Below the pieces are notes generated by a model, which was not told the origin of the DNA, did not search any database, and was given only the letters and a program-made list of their open reading frames with translations. From CAWAHD01 sp963781785 (GTDB taxonomy: Bacteria > Planctomycetota > Planctomycetia > Isosphaerales > Isosphaeraceae): a stretch of DNA of 64,000 bases. The position numbers and the translations under genes are program-made. Below, piece after piece: positions 11,226 to 20,332 of the stretch (the first letter of the stretch is position 1; every line of letters starts with the position of its first letter). Location of the stretch: assembly GCA_963781785.1 (NCBI GenBank), contig CAWAHD010000003.1, positions 806,001 through 870,000 of the forward strand. Reading direction: 5' to 3'.

Positions 11226-11549
11226 TCAAGAGCTGCGGGCTAACAGTAAGTGCAACGTCTTGCGACGCTCCCAGTCCATCCAATCGAGCGGACCGGGCTC
11301 TGGCGCCGGCCGGGAAGCCGCGTGCAAGAGGCCTGATAGCGCCATCCCGTGGGCACGAGCCTGGGTCGGCGCCATGGTGGCGCAGCGGGCCACCAGCCGC
11401 TCGAATTCGGACCAGTCGGATTCCGACATCGCGACGCGCAACGCCTTGCTGACCCATTCTTCCGGCAAGAGTGGATGGAGGGGACGAAGCCCCCGCTCCT
11501 GCTCCGGACTTCTCCGCCGGCCCAATCGATCGCGCTCCATGCTCGCCAC
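11226..11549 (-). CDS. Small hypothetical protein (about 107 aa)
   Basis: I prefer the GTG at 11549 (VASMERD...), seven bases after GGAGG, over the longer open frame. The product is a charged soluble helical protein with EEWVSKALRVAMSESDWSEF and a WMDWERR stretch near the end. No family recognised. It is preceded by a good promoter with an embedded palindrome (11602-11630) and lies upstream of ahcY on the same strand. Confidence 0.5.
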   Translation of the reverse strand: MASMERDRLGRRRSPEQERGLRPLHPLLPEEWVSKALRVAMSESDWSEFERLVARCATMAPTQARAHGMALSGLLHAASRPAPEPGPLDWMDWERRKTLHLLLARSS

Positions 11550-11601
11550 CTGTTCGCCTCCTCTTGATGCCCAGTCCCGGTCTCGAATACGCGAGTGGGT
11601 T

Positions 11602-11630
11602 ACCCTAGCACACACGTACGCGTGTATCAA
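11602..11630 (-). promoter_or_regulatory. Putative promoter with palindromic operator
   Basis: On the minus strand TTGATA and TAGGGT are separated by exactly 17 bases, and the spacer is a near-perfect 16-bp palindrome (ACACGCGTACGTGTGT, one mismatched pair). It lies about 50 bases upstream of the GTG at 11549. A repressor site overlapping a sigma-70-like promoter is the simplest reading, but no regulator is identified. Confidence 0.35.
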
Positions 11631-11811
11631 GAGGAGAATCTCGGGAATTCGCGGGTTGGCCGGGCGCGTTCTCCGGCAGGTCCCCAGGTGGGGCTTTTGA
11701 CCGATTGCGGGGGAGGCCGGTAAGATCGATGGCATACGGGATAGTCGCGATCCTCGCAGGTCGAAGAGGCCCTTTTCGAGCGAAGCCTAGAACAAAGGAG
11801 GAAGGCCGGCC

Positions 11812-12381
11812 GTGGTTCCCGCCAAGGATTTCAAGCGCCGGATGGTCGTGGAGATCGACGGCGCCCCGCACATGATCGAGCAGATTCAGGTTCAAACGCC
11901 GTCGGCCCGGGGCGCCGCCACCCTCTACAAGATCAAGGCGCGCAACCTCAAGACGAAGAGCCGGGTCGACAAGAGTTATCGCGGCACCGATGCGCTCAAC
12001 GAATCGAGCTTCGAGCGGCGGCCGGTCCAGTACCTGTACCGGGACGCCGAAGAACTTCACTTCATGGATTCGTCGTCGTTCAATCAGTTTTCGCTGACCT
12101 TCGACGATCTCCGCGACCAGGCGCCGTACATGACGGAGAACATGGAGGGGGTGGAGGCCCTGGTGGTCGACGACGAGGTGATCGCGATCGAGCTGCCGGA
12201 TACCGTCGAGCTGCCGATCGTGGAGACGACACCGGGCGTGCGCGGAAACTCGGCGACCGGCCGGACCAAGCCGGCCACGCTGTCGACGGGCTTCGTCGTC
12301 CAGGTGCCCGAGCATCTCGATCAAGGTGCGATCGTGCGGGTCGATACGCGGACGGGTGAATACCTCGGCCGGGCGGGGTGA
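11812..12381 (+). CDS. efpL: EF-P paralogue of the EfpL/YeiP type
   Basis: 189 residues, GTG start after AAAGGAGGAAGG. Three EF-P beta-barrel domains. The tip loop of domain I reads TPSARGAATLYK with Arg33 where canonical EF-P has a modified Lys, the mark of YeiP/EfpL. The C-terminal block GNSATGRTKPATLSTGFVVQVPE also matches YeiP better than EF-P. The family binds beside the ribosomal P-site to relieve stalling at proline-rich and related motifs. No modification enzyme (EpmA/EarP) is adjacent, consistent with an unmodified arginine. Confidence 0.8.
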   Translation: MVPAKDFKRRMVVEIDGAPHMIEQIQVQTPSARGAATLYKIKARNLKTKSRVDKSYRGTDALNESSFERRPVQYLYRDAEELHFMDSSSFNQFSLTFDDLRDQAPYMTENMEGVEALVVDDEVIAIELPDTVELPIVETTPGVRGNSATGRTKPATLSTGFVVQVPEHLDQGAIVRVDTRTGEYLGRAG

Positions 12382-12531
12382 CGAGGACTCGGAGATCAGC
12401 CGGAGGAGCCCCACGGGCTCCGTCGAGGCGGCCGTCTTGTTTCGGCACGCGCCGTCCCGGAGACTCGAGAGCCAACCCAGTCGAACAACGTTCTCCACAA
12501 GTCGCGTCGTCTTTCCCGACGAGGTCGACCC

Positions 12532-13797
12532 ATGGGCCACGTGTCGCCGGAAGCCAAGAGCGGGGTCGAGCGCCGATGGCTCGGCGTCAGACGTCCCCTA
12601 TTCGTGGTTGGCGTTTTTTTCTTCGTTGCTGGCAGCGTGCTTTTGGGCCGGCAGATCTGGACGAACAACGACCCTCTACGGTTAATCCAACGTGGAACGC
12701 CTGTCGAGCGGCATAAGGCTGCGATGGATCTCGGGGAAATTGCCGAGGGAAGGGACATCGACAGCGTAATCGCCTCCCTGGTCCGCGCTACGGAGGATCG
12801 GGATGCTGCCGTCCGCACCGTTGCGGCGGACTCCTTGAGCGGGGTTGTACGTGAGATGCTGCGGCACCCCGCATCCACGCCTGAGGAGCAGGCCAAATAC
12901 GACGCGCGTGTAGCGCTCGCCGTGCGGACATTGACCAAGGCACTCACAGACCGCGATCCCAAGGTTCGCAAGTCAGCGGTCTTTGGATTCGGCCTGCTAG
13001 GGAATTTGGTCCATCTGGATCTGCCGCCCGAGTTGATTGCCGCGCTCGGCGATGAGTCGAGGTTGGTTCGCCATGCGGCTCTCAGGGCTCTATATGAGGG
13101 CCGGTTCATGATCGGTCTTGTTCCCGGCCTGATGAAGGCCCTCGAAAGTCCCGCCCGGGATGTCCGATACGACGCAGGGCATCTCCTGGGACAACTCGGA
13201 CCAGCGGCCGTGCCGGCCGTCCCGGCCTTGCTCGCAATTCTGAAAGAGCCATTCGACCGGCAGGAACGCGAGAAAACTCACGCTGTCGCCTGGGATTGGG
13301 ACCCTGCCTGCAGCGCGGCCAGATCGCTCGTCCAGATCAGCTCGAGCAACCAAGTCATCGCGGGGCTGATCGAGGCGCTGTCGTCCGACGTCGATGAGCG
13401 AGTCAGTTGTGCCGCCGAAGGTTTGGGCACCCTGGAGCCGAAGGCCGTCGAGGCCGTTCCCGCCCTGATCGCAGCGTATGACAGAGCGCTCTCTACCGAG
13501 CACTATCCAATCAGCCAATGGGAAATATCTCGAGCCATCAGTCGGCTTACGGCCCATTCGGCATCGGCCCGTAGCGCTGTCGCAATCCTGATACGGGGGC
13601 TTGACTCGAGAAGCTGGATGACCCGGTTGGCAGCCGCCGAGGCACTGCGGCATTTTGGCAGGGATGCAGCGGGCGCCAGGCCGAAGCTTCACGAGCTTGA
13701 ACGAGACGACACGCCGGAAGCGCGCGGAAGCATCAAAGCGGCCGCCGCAGCCACTCTGGCGGCGATCGACGGGAAGCCACGGCCAGATCGTCCCTAG
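12532..13797 (+). CDS. Membrane-anchored HEAT-repeat protein, copy 1
   Basis: 421 residues. One transmembrane helix near the N terminus (about residues 22-42, FVVGVFFFVAGSVLLG), then consecutive HEAT-like alpha repeats (VVREMLRHPAS, KVRKSAVFGFGLLG, DVRYDAGHLLGQLGPAAVPAVPAL). Predicted type II topology with the solenoid outside the cytoplasm. It is a tandem paralogue of the next gene. Sequence just upstream of both starts is also duplicated (CCGGGAGACTCGAGAGCC-type block and GAGGTCGACC before the ATG), so the duplication unit carried its leader. Binding partner unknown. Confidence 0.65.
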   Translation: MGHVSPEAKSGVERRWLGVRRPLFVVGVFFFVAGSVLLGRQIWTNNDPLRLIQRGTPVERHKAAMDLGEIAEGRDIDSVIASLVRATEDRDAAVRTVAADSLSGVVREMLRHPASTPEEQAKYDARVALAVRTLTKALTDRDPKVRKSAVFGFGLLGNLVHLDLPPELIAALGDESRLVRHAALRALYEGRFMIGLVPGLMKALESPARDVRYDAGHLLGQLGPAAVPAVPALLAILKEPFDRQEREKTHAVAWDWDPACSAARSLVQISSSNQVIAGLIEALSSDVDERVSCAAEGLGTLEPKAVEAVPALIAAYDRALSTEHYPISQWEISRAISRLTAHSASARSAVAILIRGLDSRSWMTRLAAAEALRHFGRDAAGARPKLHELERDDTPEARGSIKAAAAATLAAIDGKPRPDRP

Positions 13798-13906
13798 CCC
13801 GACGCGGCCCTCTTGTGTCGGGACCTTCCACCCGGGAGACTCGAGAGCCGAGCGGCTCGCACGATATTCTCCACCAATTGGCGGCCCTCTCCGCAGAGGT
13901 CGACCG

Positions 13907-15187
13907 ATGAGCCACGTCGCGCCGGAACGCCGCGCAGGTGAAGGGTGCCGTCAGCTCGGTGTCTGGCGTCCTTTGTTCGTGGTCGCGATTTGCTTCTTCG
14001 TCGGGTGGACCGTGTTCTTGGTCCGCCAAGCCGGGACGAAGAACGACCCTCTGCGCCTGATCGACCGTGGCACGGTCGCCGAGCGGCGGACGGCTGCGCT
14101 CGATCTCGGGCAAGTCACCGAGAGCGCGGACATTGACAGGGTGATGACCGCCTTGATCGCCGCCATGGAGGATACGGATGCCATTGTGCGCTCCGTGGCG
14201 GCGGACTCGTTGAGCGGAGCTGTGTGTGAGGCACTGCGCCGCCCCGCGGCCACGCCCGCCGAAAAGAGCAAGAACCACGAGCGGGTGGCCCTCGCCGTGC
14301 GTGCATTCACCAGAGCGCTCGCCGACCCCGAACCGACGGTTCGCACGTCAGCCGTTTGGGAACTGGGGCTACTAGGGAAGATGCTCCCGCTCGATCTGCC
14401 GCCAAAAATGATCGCCGCGCTCGGTGATGAGTCAAGCTCCGTTCGCAGTGCGGCTGCCACGGCCCTCCGCGCGGCCCAGCTCACGATTGGTGTCGTTCCC
14501 AGCCTGATGAAGGCCCTGGAGAGTCCCGACCGGGAGGTCCGATATCAGGCAGCGATACTCCTGGGTCGAGTCGGGCCAGCGGCCGAATCGGCCGTCCCGG
14601 CCCTGCTCGCCGTTCTGAAGGAGCCCTTCGATCTGACGGAAAGCGAGAAGACGCACGTCGCTGCCTGGGAATGGGATCCCGCCTGCAAAGCCGCCCAGTC
14701 GTTGGGCCAGATCAGCGCAAGCCAGCCAGTCATCGCCGGCCTGATCGAAATGCTCTCGTCGGACAGTCCCGAGCGCCGGAGCTGTGCCGCCGCTGGGCTC
14801 TGTACCCTGGGAACGCGGGCCATTGATGCCGTACCCGCCCTCATCGCGGTTTACGATAAAGGGCTGACTTCCCAGCGCCATCCGATCGGCCAGATCGAGA
14901 TATCCCGTGCCATCGCCCGGATTGCGCCGCATTCGGCGTCGGCCCCTCGCGCCGTGGCGATCTTGATCCGCGCGCTGGATTCAAAGGATTGGTCGATCCG
15001 GTCCGGAGCCATCGAGGCGTTGGGGAAGTTTGGTGAAGAGGCCGCGAGCGCCAAGCCCAAACTGCGCGACATCGAACGAAACGACCCGGCACCCTCGGCC
15101 AACATCAAGGCAGCCGCCGCGGCCGCCCTCGCCGCGATCGAGGGGAAGCCAAGGGCCGATCTCACCGAGCGGAAGGAAAACCCCTGA
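13907..15187 (+). CDS. Membrane-anchored HEAT-repeat protein, copy 2
   Basis: Start set at ATG 13907 (MSHVAPERRAG), aligned with the start of copy 1; an open frame runs further upstream but overlaps the preceding gene. Same plan: one TM helix (LFVVAICFFVGWTVFLV), then HEAT repeats, with near-identical landmarks (NDPLRLI.RGT, VRTVAADSLSG / VRSVAADSLSG, EWDPAC). The two paralogues have clearly diverged across their length, so this is an old duplication, not an assembly artefact. Ends 82 bases before the large hairpin at 15269. Confidence 0.65.
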   Translation: MSHVAPERRAGEGCRQLGVWRPLFVVAICFFVGWTVFLVRQAGTKNDPLRLIDRGTVAERRTAALDLGQVTESADIDRVMTALIAAMEDTDAIVRSVAADSLSGAVCEALRRPAATPAEKSKNHERVALAVRAFTRALADPEPTVRTSAVWELGLLGKMLPLDLPPKMIAALGDESSSVRSAAATALRAAQLTIGVVPSLMKALESPDREVRYQAAILLGRVGPAAESAVPALLAVLKEPFDLTESEKTHVAAWEWDPACKAAQSLGQISASQPVIAGLIEMLSSDSPERRSCAAAGLCTLGTRAIDAVPALIAVYDKGLTSQRHPIGQIEISRAIARIAPHSASAPRAVAILIRALDSKDWSIRSGAIEALGKFGEEAASAKPKLRDIERNDPAPSANIKAAAAAALAAIEGKPRADLTERKENP

Positions 15188-15204
15188 GTTGCTATCTGGA
15201 AAGC

Positions 15205-15246
15205 CCCGTTAGGGTGGGGCATCGTAAAGCCCTGGGTTCCCAGCGA
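15205..15246 (-). repeat. REP-like element, inverted copy
   Basis: On the minus strand it reads a short imperfect stem (CTGGGAACCCAG) followed by GGGCTTTACGATGCC, the shared core of the REP-like family seen at 15363 and throughout 43-51 kb. Together with the copy at 15363 it flanks the 31-bp palindrome in a head-to-head arrangement. Confidence 0.45.
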
Positions 15247-15268
15247 CGGCGTGGATTGATCTCTTTAC

Positions 15269-15331
15269 AAGCCCGGGCGACGCAACCAAACCCGAGACAC
15301 TGTCTCGGGTTTGGTTGCGTCGCCCGGGCTT
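15269..15331. terminator. Perfect 31-bp inverted repeat with one-base centre
   Basis: Arms 15269-15299 and 15301-15331 are exact reverse complements (outer end AAGCCCGGGCGACGCAACC) around a single C. It lies between the convergent ends of the HEAT-repeat gene and the MMPL gene, so it could act as a bidirectional terminator, but it is far longer than an ordinary terminator stem and has no long T-tract. Flanked by REP-like elements. Confidence 0.5.
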
Positions 15332-15362
15332 TGACCGGAATAGGACTCGATTTTTGTCAGTG

Positions 15363-15412
15363 TCCCCGGGCTGGCGCCCCGGGCTTTACGATGCCGCCGC
15401 GTTCGCGGCTAA
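15363..15412 (+). repeat. REP-like element
   Basis: Stem CCCCGGGCTGGCGCCCCGGG followed by CTTTACGATGCCGCCGCG. The stem sequence differs from other copies but stays self-complementary, while the TACGATGCCGCC core is constant, which suggests selection on the hairpin. Confidence 0.5.
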
Positions 15413-15462
15413 TACCTCATTCCGACGATGCTCTGACTCCGGATATCGAAGCATCCGCCGGC

Positions 15463-18306
15463 TCAATCCGGCACGACGGCGAACTGGGGCGAGCGCCTGC
15501 GAATGACCACCCGGGGCGAAAGGACCTCGCGCGTTCTCCGCAACAGCCAGTGGCCGCAGGGAACGAGCAGCGGCCGGACGAGCACCGCGTCGATCAGAAT
15601 GCCGACGACCAGGGCAAAGCCGAGCTGGCGGAGCGAGCCCAGCGGGCTGAAGAGAAACGAGGCGAAGCTGCTCGCCGTGATGGCCGCAGCCGACGTGATC
15701 AACCCGCCGGTCTGGCCGATCGCCCGGATGATCCCGTCGCGCAGTCCTCGCCTTTGAGACTCCTCGTTCAACCGGCTCATCAGGAACACGTTGTAGTCGA
15801 CACCGACCGCAATCAAGAGCACGAACAGAAAATAGGGAACCTTCCAGTCGAGCCCCTCGGCGCCCAGGCAGGTGACGAACACCAGGTGCGTTGCCCCGAG
15901 GGCGAAGGCATAGGTCAGGACCATGGTCGCCACCAGGTTGATGCAGGCCAATGGATCACGCAGAGCCACGATCAAAACCAGGAAGACCCCGATCGGCACG
16001 ATGAACCAGCTCTGAACCTGGTCGTTGTAGGTGAGGCCGCGAATGTCGGCTGATTCGGCGTTGGCTCCGGCCACCTTGGCCGTTACCTGGATGCCCTGGT
16101 ACTCGCCCAGATAATCGTTCAGGCGGCGCCGCAGGGTCAAAACCTGATCCATGGCGGCGTGGGAAAACATGCGATCCGCCTGGGTCAAGTCGATGCGAGC
16201 ACGGTGGCCGTCGGCGGTGATGTAGGCGGCAAAGCTGCGCAAGAGATCCGGGTTGTCGTGCACCGTCTCGTCGTTGATGAGCAGGTGATCGAGAGCGCGG
16301 CGGCCGACCGGGTCGTTGAGAATGGCGGAAACTTCGCGGTTTGCCCTGGAGGCACCGCCGGCGATCTGGGCGGCTCCGTCGGCAGCACGCGTGAGCTCGC
16401 GGAGCAGCACTTCCTGCGGTTTCTCGATACTCGGCTTGGCGTTTGCCGCACCGCTCTTGATCGCGGTCTTGCCGGCCTGGGTGTGATTTGCCAATGCCTT
16501 GTCGGCCGGGGCACGCTGCGGGGCGGTCTTGTTCGCCTGCCCCATCACCTCGAAAGCCTGGCCCAGAGCGGGCAGGTTCCACGCGGGGGGCACTCCGGGG
16601 CTCCATTGCAGCACGGCCGAGGCCTGCTTGAGACTCGATGTCAGCGCATCGCGCCGATGGACGCGGGTCACCGTGGCGTCGGACTTGGGCGCACCCCGAT
16701 CGACCGGGCTCCCCGTCAAGGTCAAGCCGGTTTTCTCCTCGAGCCAGATCGCCGCGCGGAGCTTGGCTGCCCCTTCCGTCAGGCCTTTTTGAAGCTGGCC
16801 GGCTCCGTCGGCGAGCTGATGAAACCCGGCGTTGACCTCCGCGAGCCGCGACGCCAGCCGGGCGCGTTCCAGCAGTTGGGGGCTTCCCAGCGGCTGAGTC
16901 GCCGATCGGACTTCAGTAAGCCGGCGCTGATGCGAAAGCAAGCGGCTGACGTCGTCGATCAGTGCCAGACCCTCCGACCTGTGCAAGTCGGTGTCGGACT
17001 CGAGAACCACAGTCAAAGGTGCCAGCATGCCCGGATCGAACTTCGAAGCCACCAGCCGGAAGTCTCGGGCCGAGGTGGCATCGCGAGGAAGCTCGGTCAT
17101 CAGGTCCTGGATGAAGTGGGTCTTGAGGCCGATGATCGACAGGGGAACCATGGCCAGCACCGTGAACAGCCAGCTTCGCAGGGGACGGGCCATGGCCGCT
17201 CGCCCCAGCCGGTCCCAGAACTCGCGCGACGTCCCGGCCAGCCCATCGAACGCGCGGGGATAGACTCGCGCCAGAACGACCAGAAGCGCCGGGGTCAAGG
17301 TCAGCGTGGCCACGAGTGCAAGTGCCAGGCTCAAGGCGACAGACGGCCCGGTGCTCGAAAACAGCTTGAACTTGGTCGTACCCATCAAGAGCAGCCCGAT
17401 GATGATGGTGCCTGCGCTTGTGACCAGCGGAGTCATCGACCGCGACAAGGTCACGCGCATCGAGCCGGCCGGATTACTGGGATTGAGATGCTCCGCGAAC
17501 CGCCACGACAGGAACAAGCAGAAATCCGTGCCCGTGCCGAACAGGATCGCGATCAAGAAGAGCTCAACCAGAGGCGAGAGCTCCCATCCCGCGAGCATCA
17601 TCCAGGCCAGAACCCCGCGGGAAATGATCAGACTGACCCCGATCGTCGCCAGGGGCACAAGAGCCAGCCAGATCGATCGATAGACAAACAGGAGCACGAT
17701 CAAGAGCAAGACGACCGTCGCCACGGCGGCGCGGTTGAGCGAGGTCTGAACGTTGGCCATGTAATCGCGGCCGATCACCGCGTCGCCCGTCCATCGCAGT
17801 TCTAGCCCGGCCGGCAATCCGAGCTGGCTGCTGTTCGCCTGGCGTTCCATCCAGGCCACAGCATCGTGCGATACGGGCGCCACAAACGACGACGAAAGCA
17901 TGACGGCGACCAGCGAGACCGTCTTGTCCGGGCTCTCCAGCCGCGCGGCGACCTCGGGCTGCGACCCGGGGCCCAGCACCTGGGCCATCTCCGGCGGCCG
18001 CCCTGCCTCCTCGAACCTTCGCGATAACCTGAGCGCGAACTGACGATCCGCCTCGGTCAACCCGCCGGCCCGATAGAGGACTGCCACCGCCATCGCGTCG
18101 TACGCCTGATCGGGCCACGACTGTTTGACCAGGTCGGCTGCCCGCAGGCTCTCCGCGTCCGAGGCCAGCATCTTCGCCTGACCCTCGGCCGCCAGTTTCG
18201 TCAAATCGGGGGAAAAAAAGCCGACTCCCGCCGCAATCGCCAGCCAGGTCACCACAATCCAGCCCGGCCTGCGACTCACGAACAACCCCGGTCCATCCAA
18301 CCGCAT
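15463..18306 (-). CDS. MMPL/RND-family membrane exporter
   Basis: 947 residues. Two halves each carry a large extracytoplasmic loop and a cluster of about six transmembrane helices. The characteristic charged helices are present in both halves (FGTGTDFCLFLSWRFAEHL and AVGVDYNVFLMSRLNEES), the proton-relay position of MmpL-like transporters. The loop between the halves is long and helical. The family exports lipids, hopanoids or hydrophobic compounds by proton motive force; substrate here unknown. It stands alone, with no adaptor beside it. The frame is intact over 2.8 kb, unlike genes further left. Confidence 0.85.
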   Translation of the reverse strand: MRLDGPGLFVSRRPGWIVVTWLAIAAGVGFFSPDLTKLAAEGQAKMLASDAESLRAADLVKQSWPDQAYDAMAVAVLYRAGGLTEADRQFALRLSRRFEEAGRPPEMAQVLGPGSQPEVAARLESPDKTVSLVAVMLSSSFVAPVSHDAVAWMERQANSSQLGLPAGLELRWTGDAVIGRDYMANVQTSLNRAAVATVVLLLIVLLFVYRSIWLALVPLATIGVSLIISRGVLAWMMLAGWELSPLVELFLIAILFGTGTDFCLFLSWRFAEHLNPSNPAGSMRVTLSRSMTPLVTSAGTIIIGLLLMGTTKFKLFSSTGPSVALSLALALVATLTLTPALLVVLARVYPRAFDGLAGTSREFWDRLGRAAMARPLRSWLFTVLAMVPLSIIGLKTHFIQDLMTELPRDATSARDFRLVASKFDPGMLAPLTVVLESDTDLHRSEGLALIDDVSRLLSHQRRLTEVRSATQPLGSPQLLERARLASRLAEVNAGFHQLADGAGQLQKGLTEGAAKLRAAIWLEEKTGLTLTGSPVDRGAPKSDATVTRVHRRDALTSSLKQASAVLQWSPGVPPAWNLPALGQAFEVMGQANKTAPQRAPADKALANHTQAGKTAIKSGAANAKPSIEKPQEVLLRELTRAADGAAQIAGGASRANREVSAILNDPVGRRALDHLLINDETVHDNPDLLRSFAAYITADGHRARIDLTQADRMFSHAAMDQVLTLRRRLNDYLGEYQGIQVTAKVAGANAESADIRGLTYNDQVQSWFIVPIGVFLVLIVALRDPLACINLVATMVLTYAFALGATHLVFVTCLGAEGLDWKVPYFLFVLLIAVGVDYNVFLMSRLNEESQRRGLRDGIIRAIGQTGGLITSAAAITASSFASFLFSPLGSLRQLGFALVVGILIDAVLVRPLLVPCGHWLLRRTREVLSPRVVIRRRSPQFAVVPD

Positions 18307-18891
18307 TTCAACCGCACTCCTGGGAGAACTCTCGAGCCCAGCCGCAGCTCCTTACGCTCGCGGAAGCCCGAGCTATCAACGCCAACAGAACGAGCGCGCC
18401 CCACTCATCGAGTAGCCAGCGTATTTGTGATCGTTGCCCTGGCTCGGTGAAAGCCAGCGAATTCATCCATCAAAATGCCCGGATCGACGGTCAGCGTGAA
18501 CACCCCGGGCTCTGCGTAAGGTGGGCAATTTAAGTAGCCTGACCGGTTTTTCCTCGCATCAATCACTATAGGGGATTCTTGTCGCAGATCAAGAACAATA
18601 TGTCGGGACGCCAGCAAGCGTGCGGGACACTGGTGGGGGCATCTGAGACGTCGAAGGGTTTCGTGTGCAATACGGTGAAGCCATGTCGAGCGCAGCTCAC
18701 CTGGGGCGTTGTCCGAACTCCGCAGCATCCGCACGACTCGCACGCGCGACACTCGGCGCGTGACGCACCCGCTGCGTCATGCGCGTGTACCTTGCGTCAC
18801 GAGGAGGCGGCAGGATCCGCATTACGCGCAGCCGTGTACCCCGCTGGGATCGGCGATCCCAGGCTGAACCGCGACGCCGGCCGCCGCGTCT

Positions 18892-18936
18892 CATCGGACT
18901 GATCGGACTGATCGGTCGGATCGGACAGATCGGACG
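18892..18936 (+). repeat. 9-bp tandem repeat, five units
   Basis: Five units of the GATCGGACT type (units CATCGGACT, GATCGGACT, GATCGGTCG, GATCGGACA, GATCGGACG). Period nine keeps frame, but no gene is supported around it. Confidence 0.6.
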
Positions 18937-18973
18937 CGGCGGCCGGATGGCGCAGCCTGAGTGAAGGGCCGCA

Positions 18974-19150
18974 TCACTCCGCGAGCTTGAGCGCATCGCT
19001 GTCATGCGGCCCGACGGAATGATCGAAGTCGCGATCGGCATTGATCGCGGGATCATCGGCCGCGAACGACCGCCAGAACTCCGCTTCGCAGCGCCGGCGG
19101 CTGGCGGCGATCGTCGGCGGATTCAAACAGAATCGTGATCTTGTCGATTA
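18974..19150 (-). pseudogene. Gene-tail remnant, copy A
   Basis: The minus strand reads FWRSFAADDPAINADRD then HSVGPHDSDALKLAE before a TGA at 18974. It is matched by copy B at 20333 with mostly conservative changes. Upstream of the Cys-Glu-Ala start the frame is lost. It looks like the C terminus of an acidic protein; family not recognised. Confidence 0.35.
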
Positions 19151-19470
19151 GCGCCGCTGGCGCTGCTGTGTGTCTACCTCCCTTTCGCAATTTGCTTCGT
19201 CACCTTCGTCACCTTCGTCACCCGCGATGTCACAATCCGCAGATTGCTCACGAGCGGCGCTCCAGTGGGCCCTAAAATCCGCGCGACCGGCACGGGCTAC
19301 CAGCCGCGGGTGACGAAGCGGGTTCGTCACCGCAGTGCACTTCGTCACCCTGAGGCGGCACGATCGGGAGTTGACGGGCCCGGTGGCTCCGTACAATCCG
19401 CTCATCCGGCAGAATCGCGATAATCCTTGTCTCAATCAGCAGCCTGGGCCGAGCCGTGACGTTGCCGCTC
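19148..19470 (+). repeat. GC-rich interspersed repeat, copy 1
   Basis: Begins TGTGTCTACCTCCCTTTCGC, continues through CTTCGTCACC runs, GAGCGGCGCTCCAGTGGGCC and a block with GGCGGCACGATCGGGAGTTG, CCGCTCATCCGGCAGAATCG and CAATCAGCAGCCTGGGC. Three further copies lie within 2.3 kb. Confidence 0.6.
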
Positions 19471-19482
19471 AATGAGTGGGAA

Positions 19483-19650
19483 GACAGCCAGGTGGGAGTT
19501 GGCGGGACGGGATTTCAAGGACCTCGGGACGAACGGAGACCGGACGCCACGGGGCACGCGGCGTTTTGTTTACTGATCGGCTCGTAGACCGTTCGGACAC
19601 GAGGCCACGTCTGTCGTGTGGTGATCACGCCTCTCGGTATGGCTGATTAC
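19483..19650 (+). repeat. Partial copy of the 43-51 kb composite repeat
   Basis: Shares GACAGCCAGGTGGGAGTTGG, then GTTTACTGATCGGC and CGTAGACCGTTCGGAC, then CTGTCGTGTGGTGATCACGC with the island copies, but lacks the 34-bp tandem arrays and the REP-like hairpin. Confidence 0.6.
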
Positions 19651-19708
19651 GCAACCCACTCGCTGCACTTGGGTTGTGGCCGGCCGTAGCTGCGGCCGGC
19701 TCTTTCAC

Positions 19709-19774
19709 GCGGCAAACGCGATGCGTGTCCTTCGTTTTCGCGCGGCAAACGCGATGCGTGTCCTTCGTTTTTCT
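19709..19774 (+). repeat. 33-bp tandem duplication
   Basis: GCGGCAAACGCGATGCGTGT followed by CCTTCGTTTTCGC occurs twice head to tail. The GCGATGYGTGTCCTTCG core recurs at about 19963, 21284, 43890 and 47680, always near the end of a larger repeat. Confidence 0.6.
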
Positions 19775-19984
19775 CGTGCGAAATACTGCCGACTCTCCAC
19801 CGTCTCACTCGACGGGTTGCTTCCCGCTGTCAAATCTGCTGCCGGAAGATCCGCATCGTCGGATACCACGGGTTGTCCTCCCGCCCGAACGGCCAGCGCC
19901 AGTGCTCCACTTGAGTTGCGGCCGTCGGTAGCAACGGTCGGCTCCTTCACGCGGTCTCCGCAATGTATGTCCTTCGCTATTTCG

Positions 19985-20275
19985 CTATTTGGCAGATCTC
20001 TGTGTCACATGTGTCACCGCGTCACCCGCGATGGCAGAATCTGCATAATGCTCGCGAGCGGCGCTTCAGTGGGCCGCAAAATGCGCGCGACCAGCCGCGG
20101 GTGACACGACATGGTGTCAGCATCGCAGAGCATGTGTCACCCCGAGGCGGCACGATCGGGAGTTGACGGGCCGGGTGGCTCCGTGCGATCCGCTCATCCG
20201 GCAGAATCGCGAAAATCCTACTCTCAATCAGCAGCCTGGGCTGGGCCGGGCCGTGACGTTTCCGCTCAACGAGTG
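19985..20275 (+). repeat. GC-rich interspersed repeat, copy 2
   Basis: Same order of blocks as copy 1 (ATGCTCGCGAGCGGCGCTTC, GGCGGCACGATCGGGAGTTG, CAATCAGCAGCCTGGGC), with the opening T-rich part diverged. Confidence 0.55.
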
Positions 20276-20332
20276 GAAAGGGCAGGCAACGCATCGGGCC
20301 ATCGGACTTGGCAGCCTGAGTGAACGGCCGCG

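Noticed and set aside
16159..17805. 548-residue open frame antisense to the MMPL gene
   Set aside because: Gln/Arg/Gly-rich sequence without domains; a shadow of the high-GC MMPL coding strand.
18405..18752. 115-residue minus-strand frame after the MMPL gene
   Set aside because: No ribosome site or family features, and it reads into repeat sequence; likely chance.
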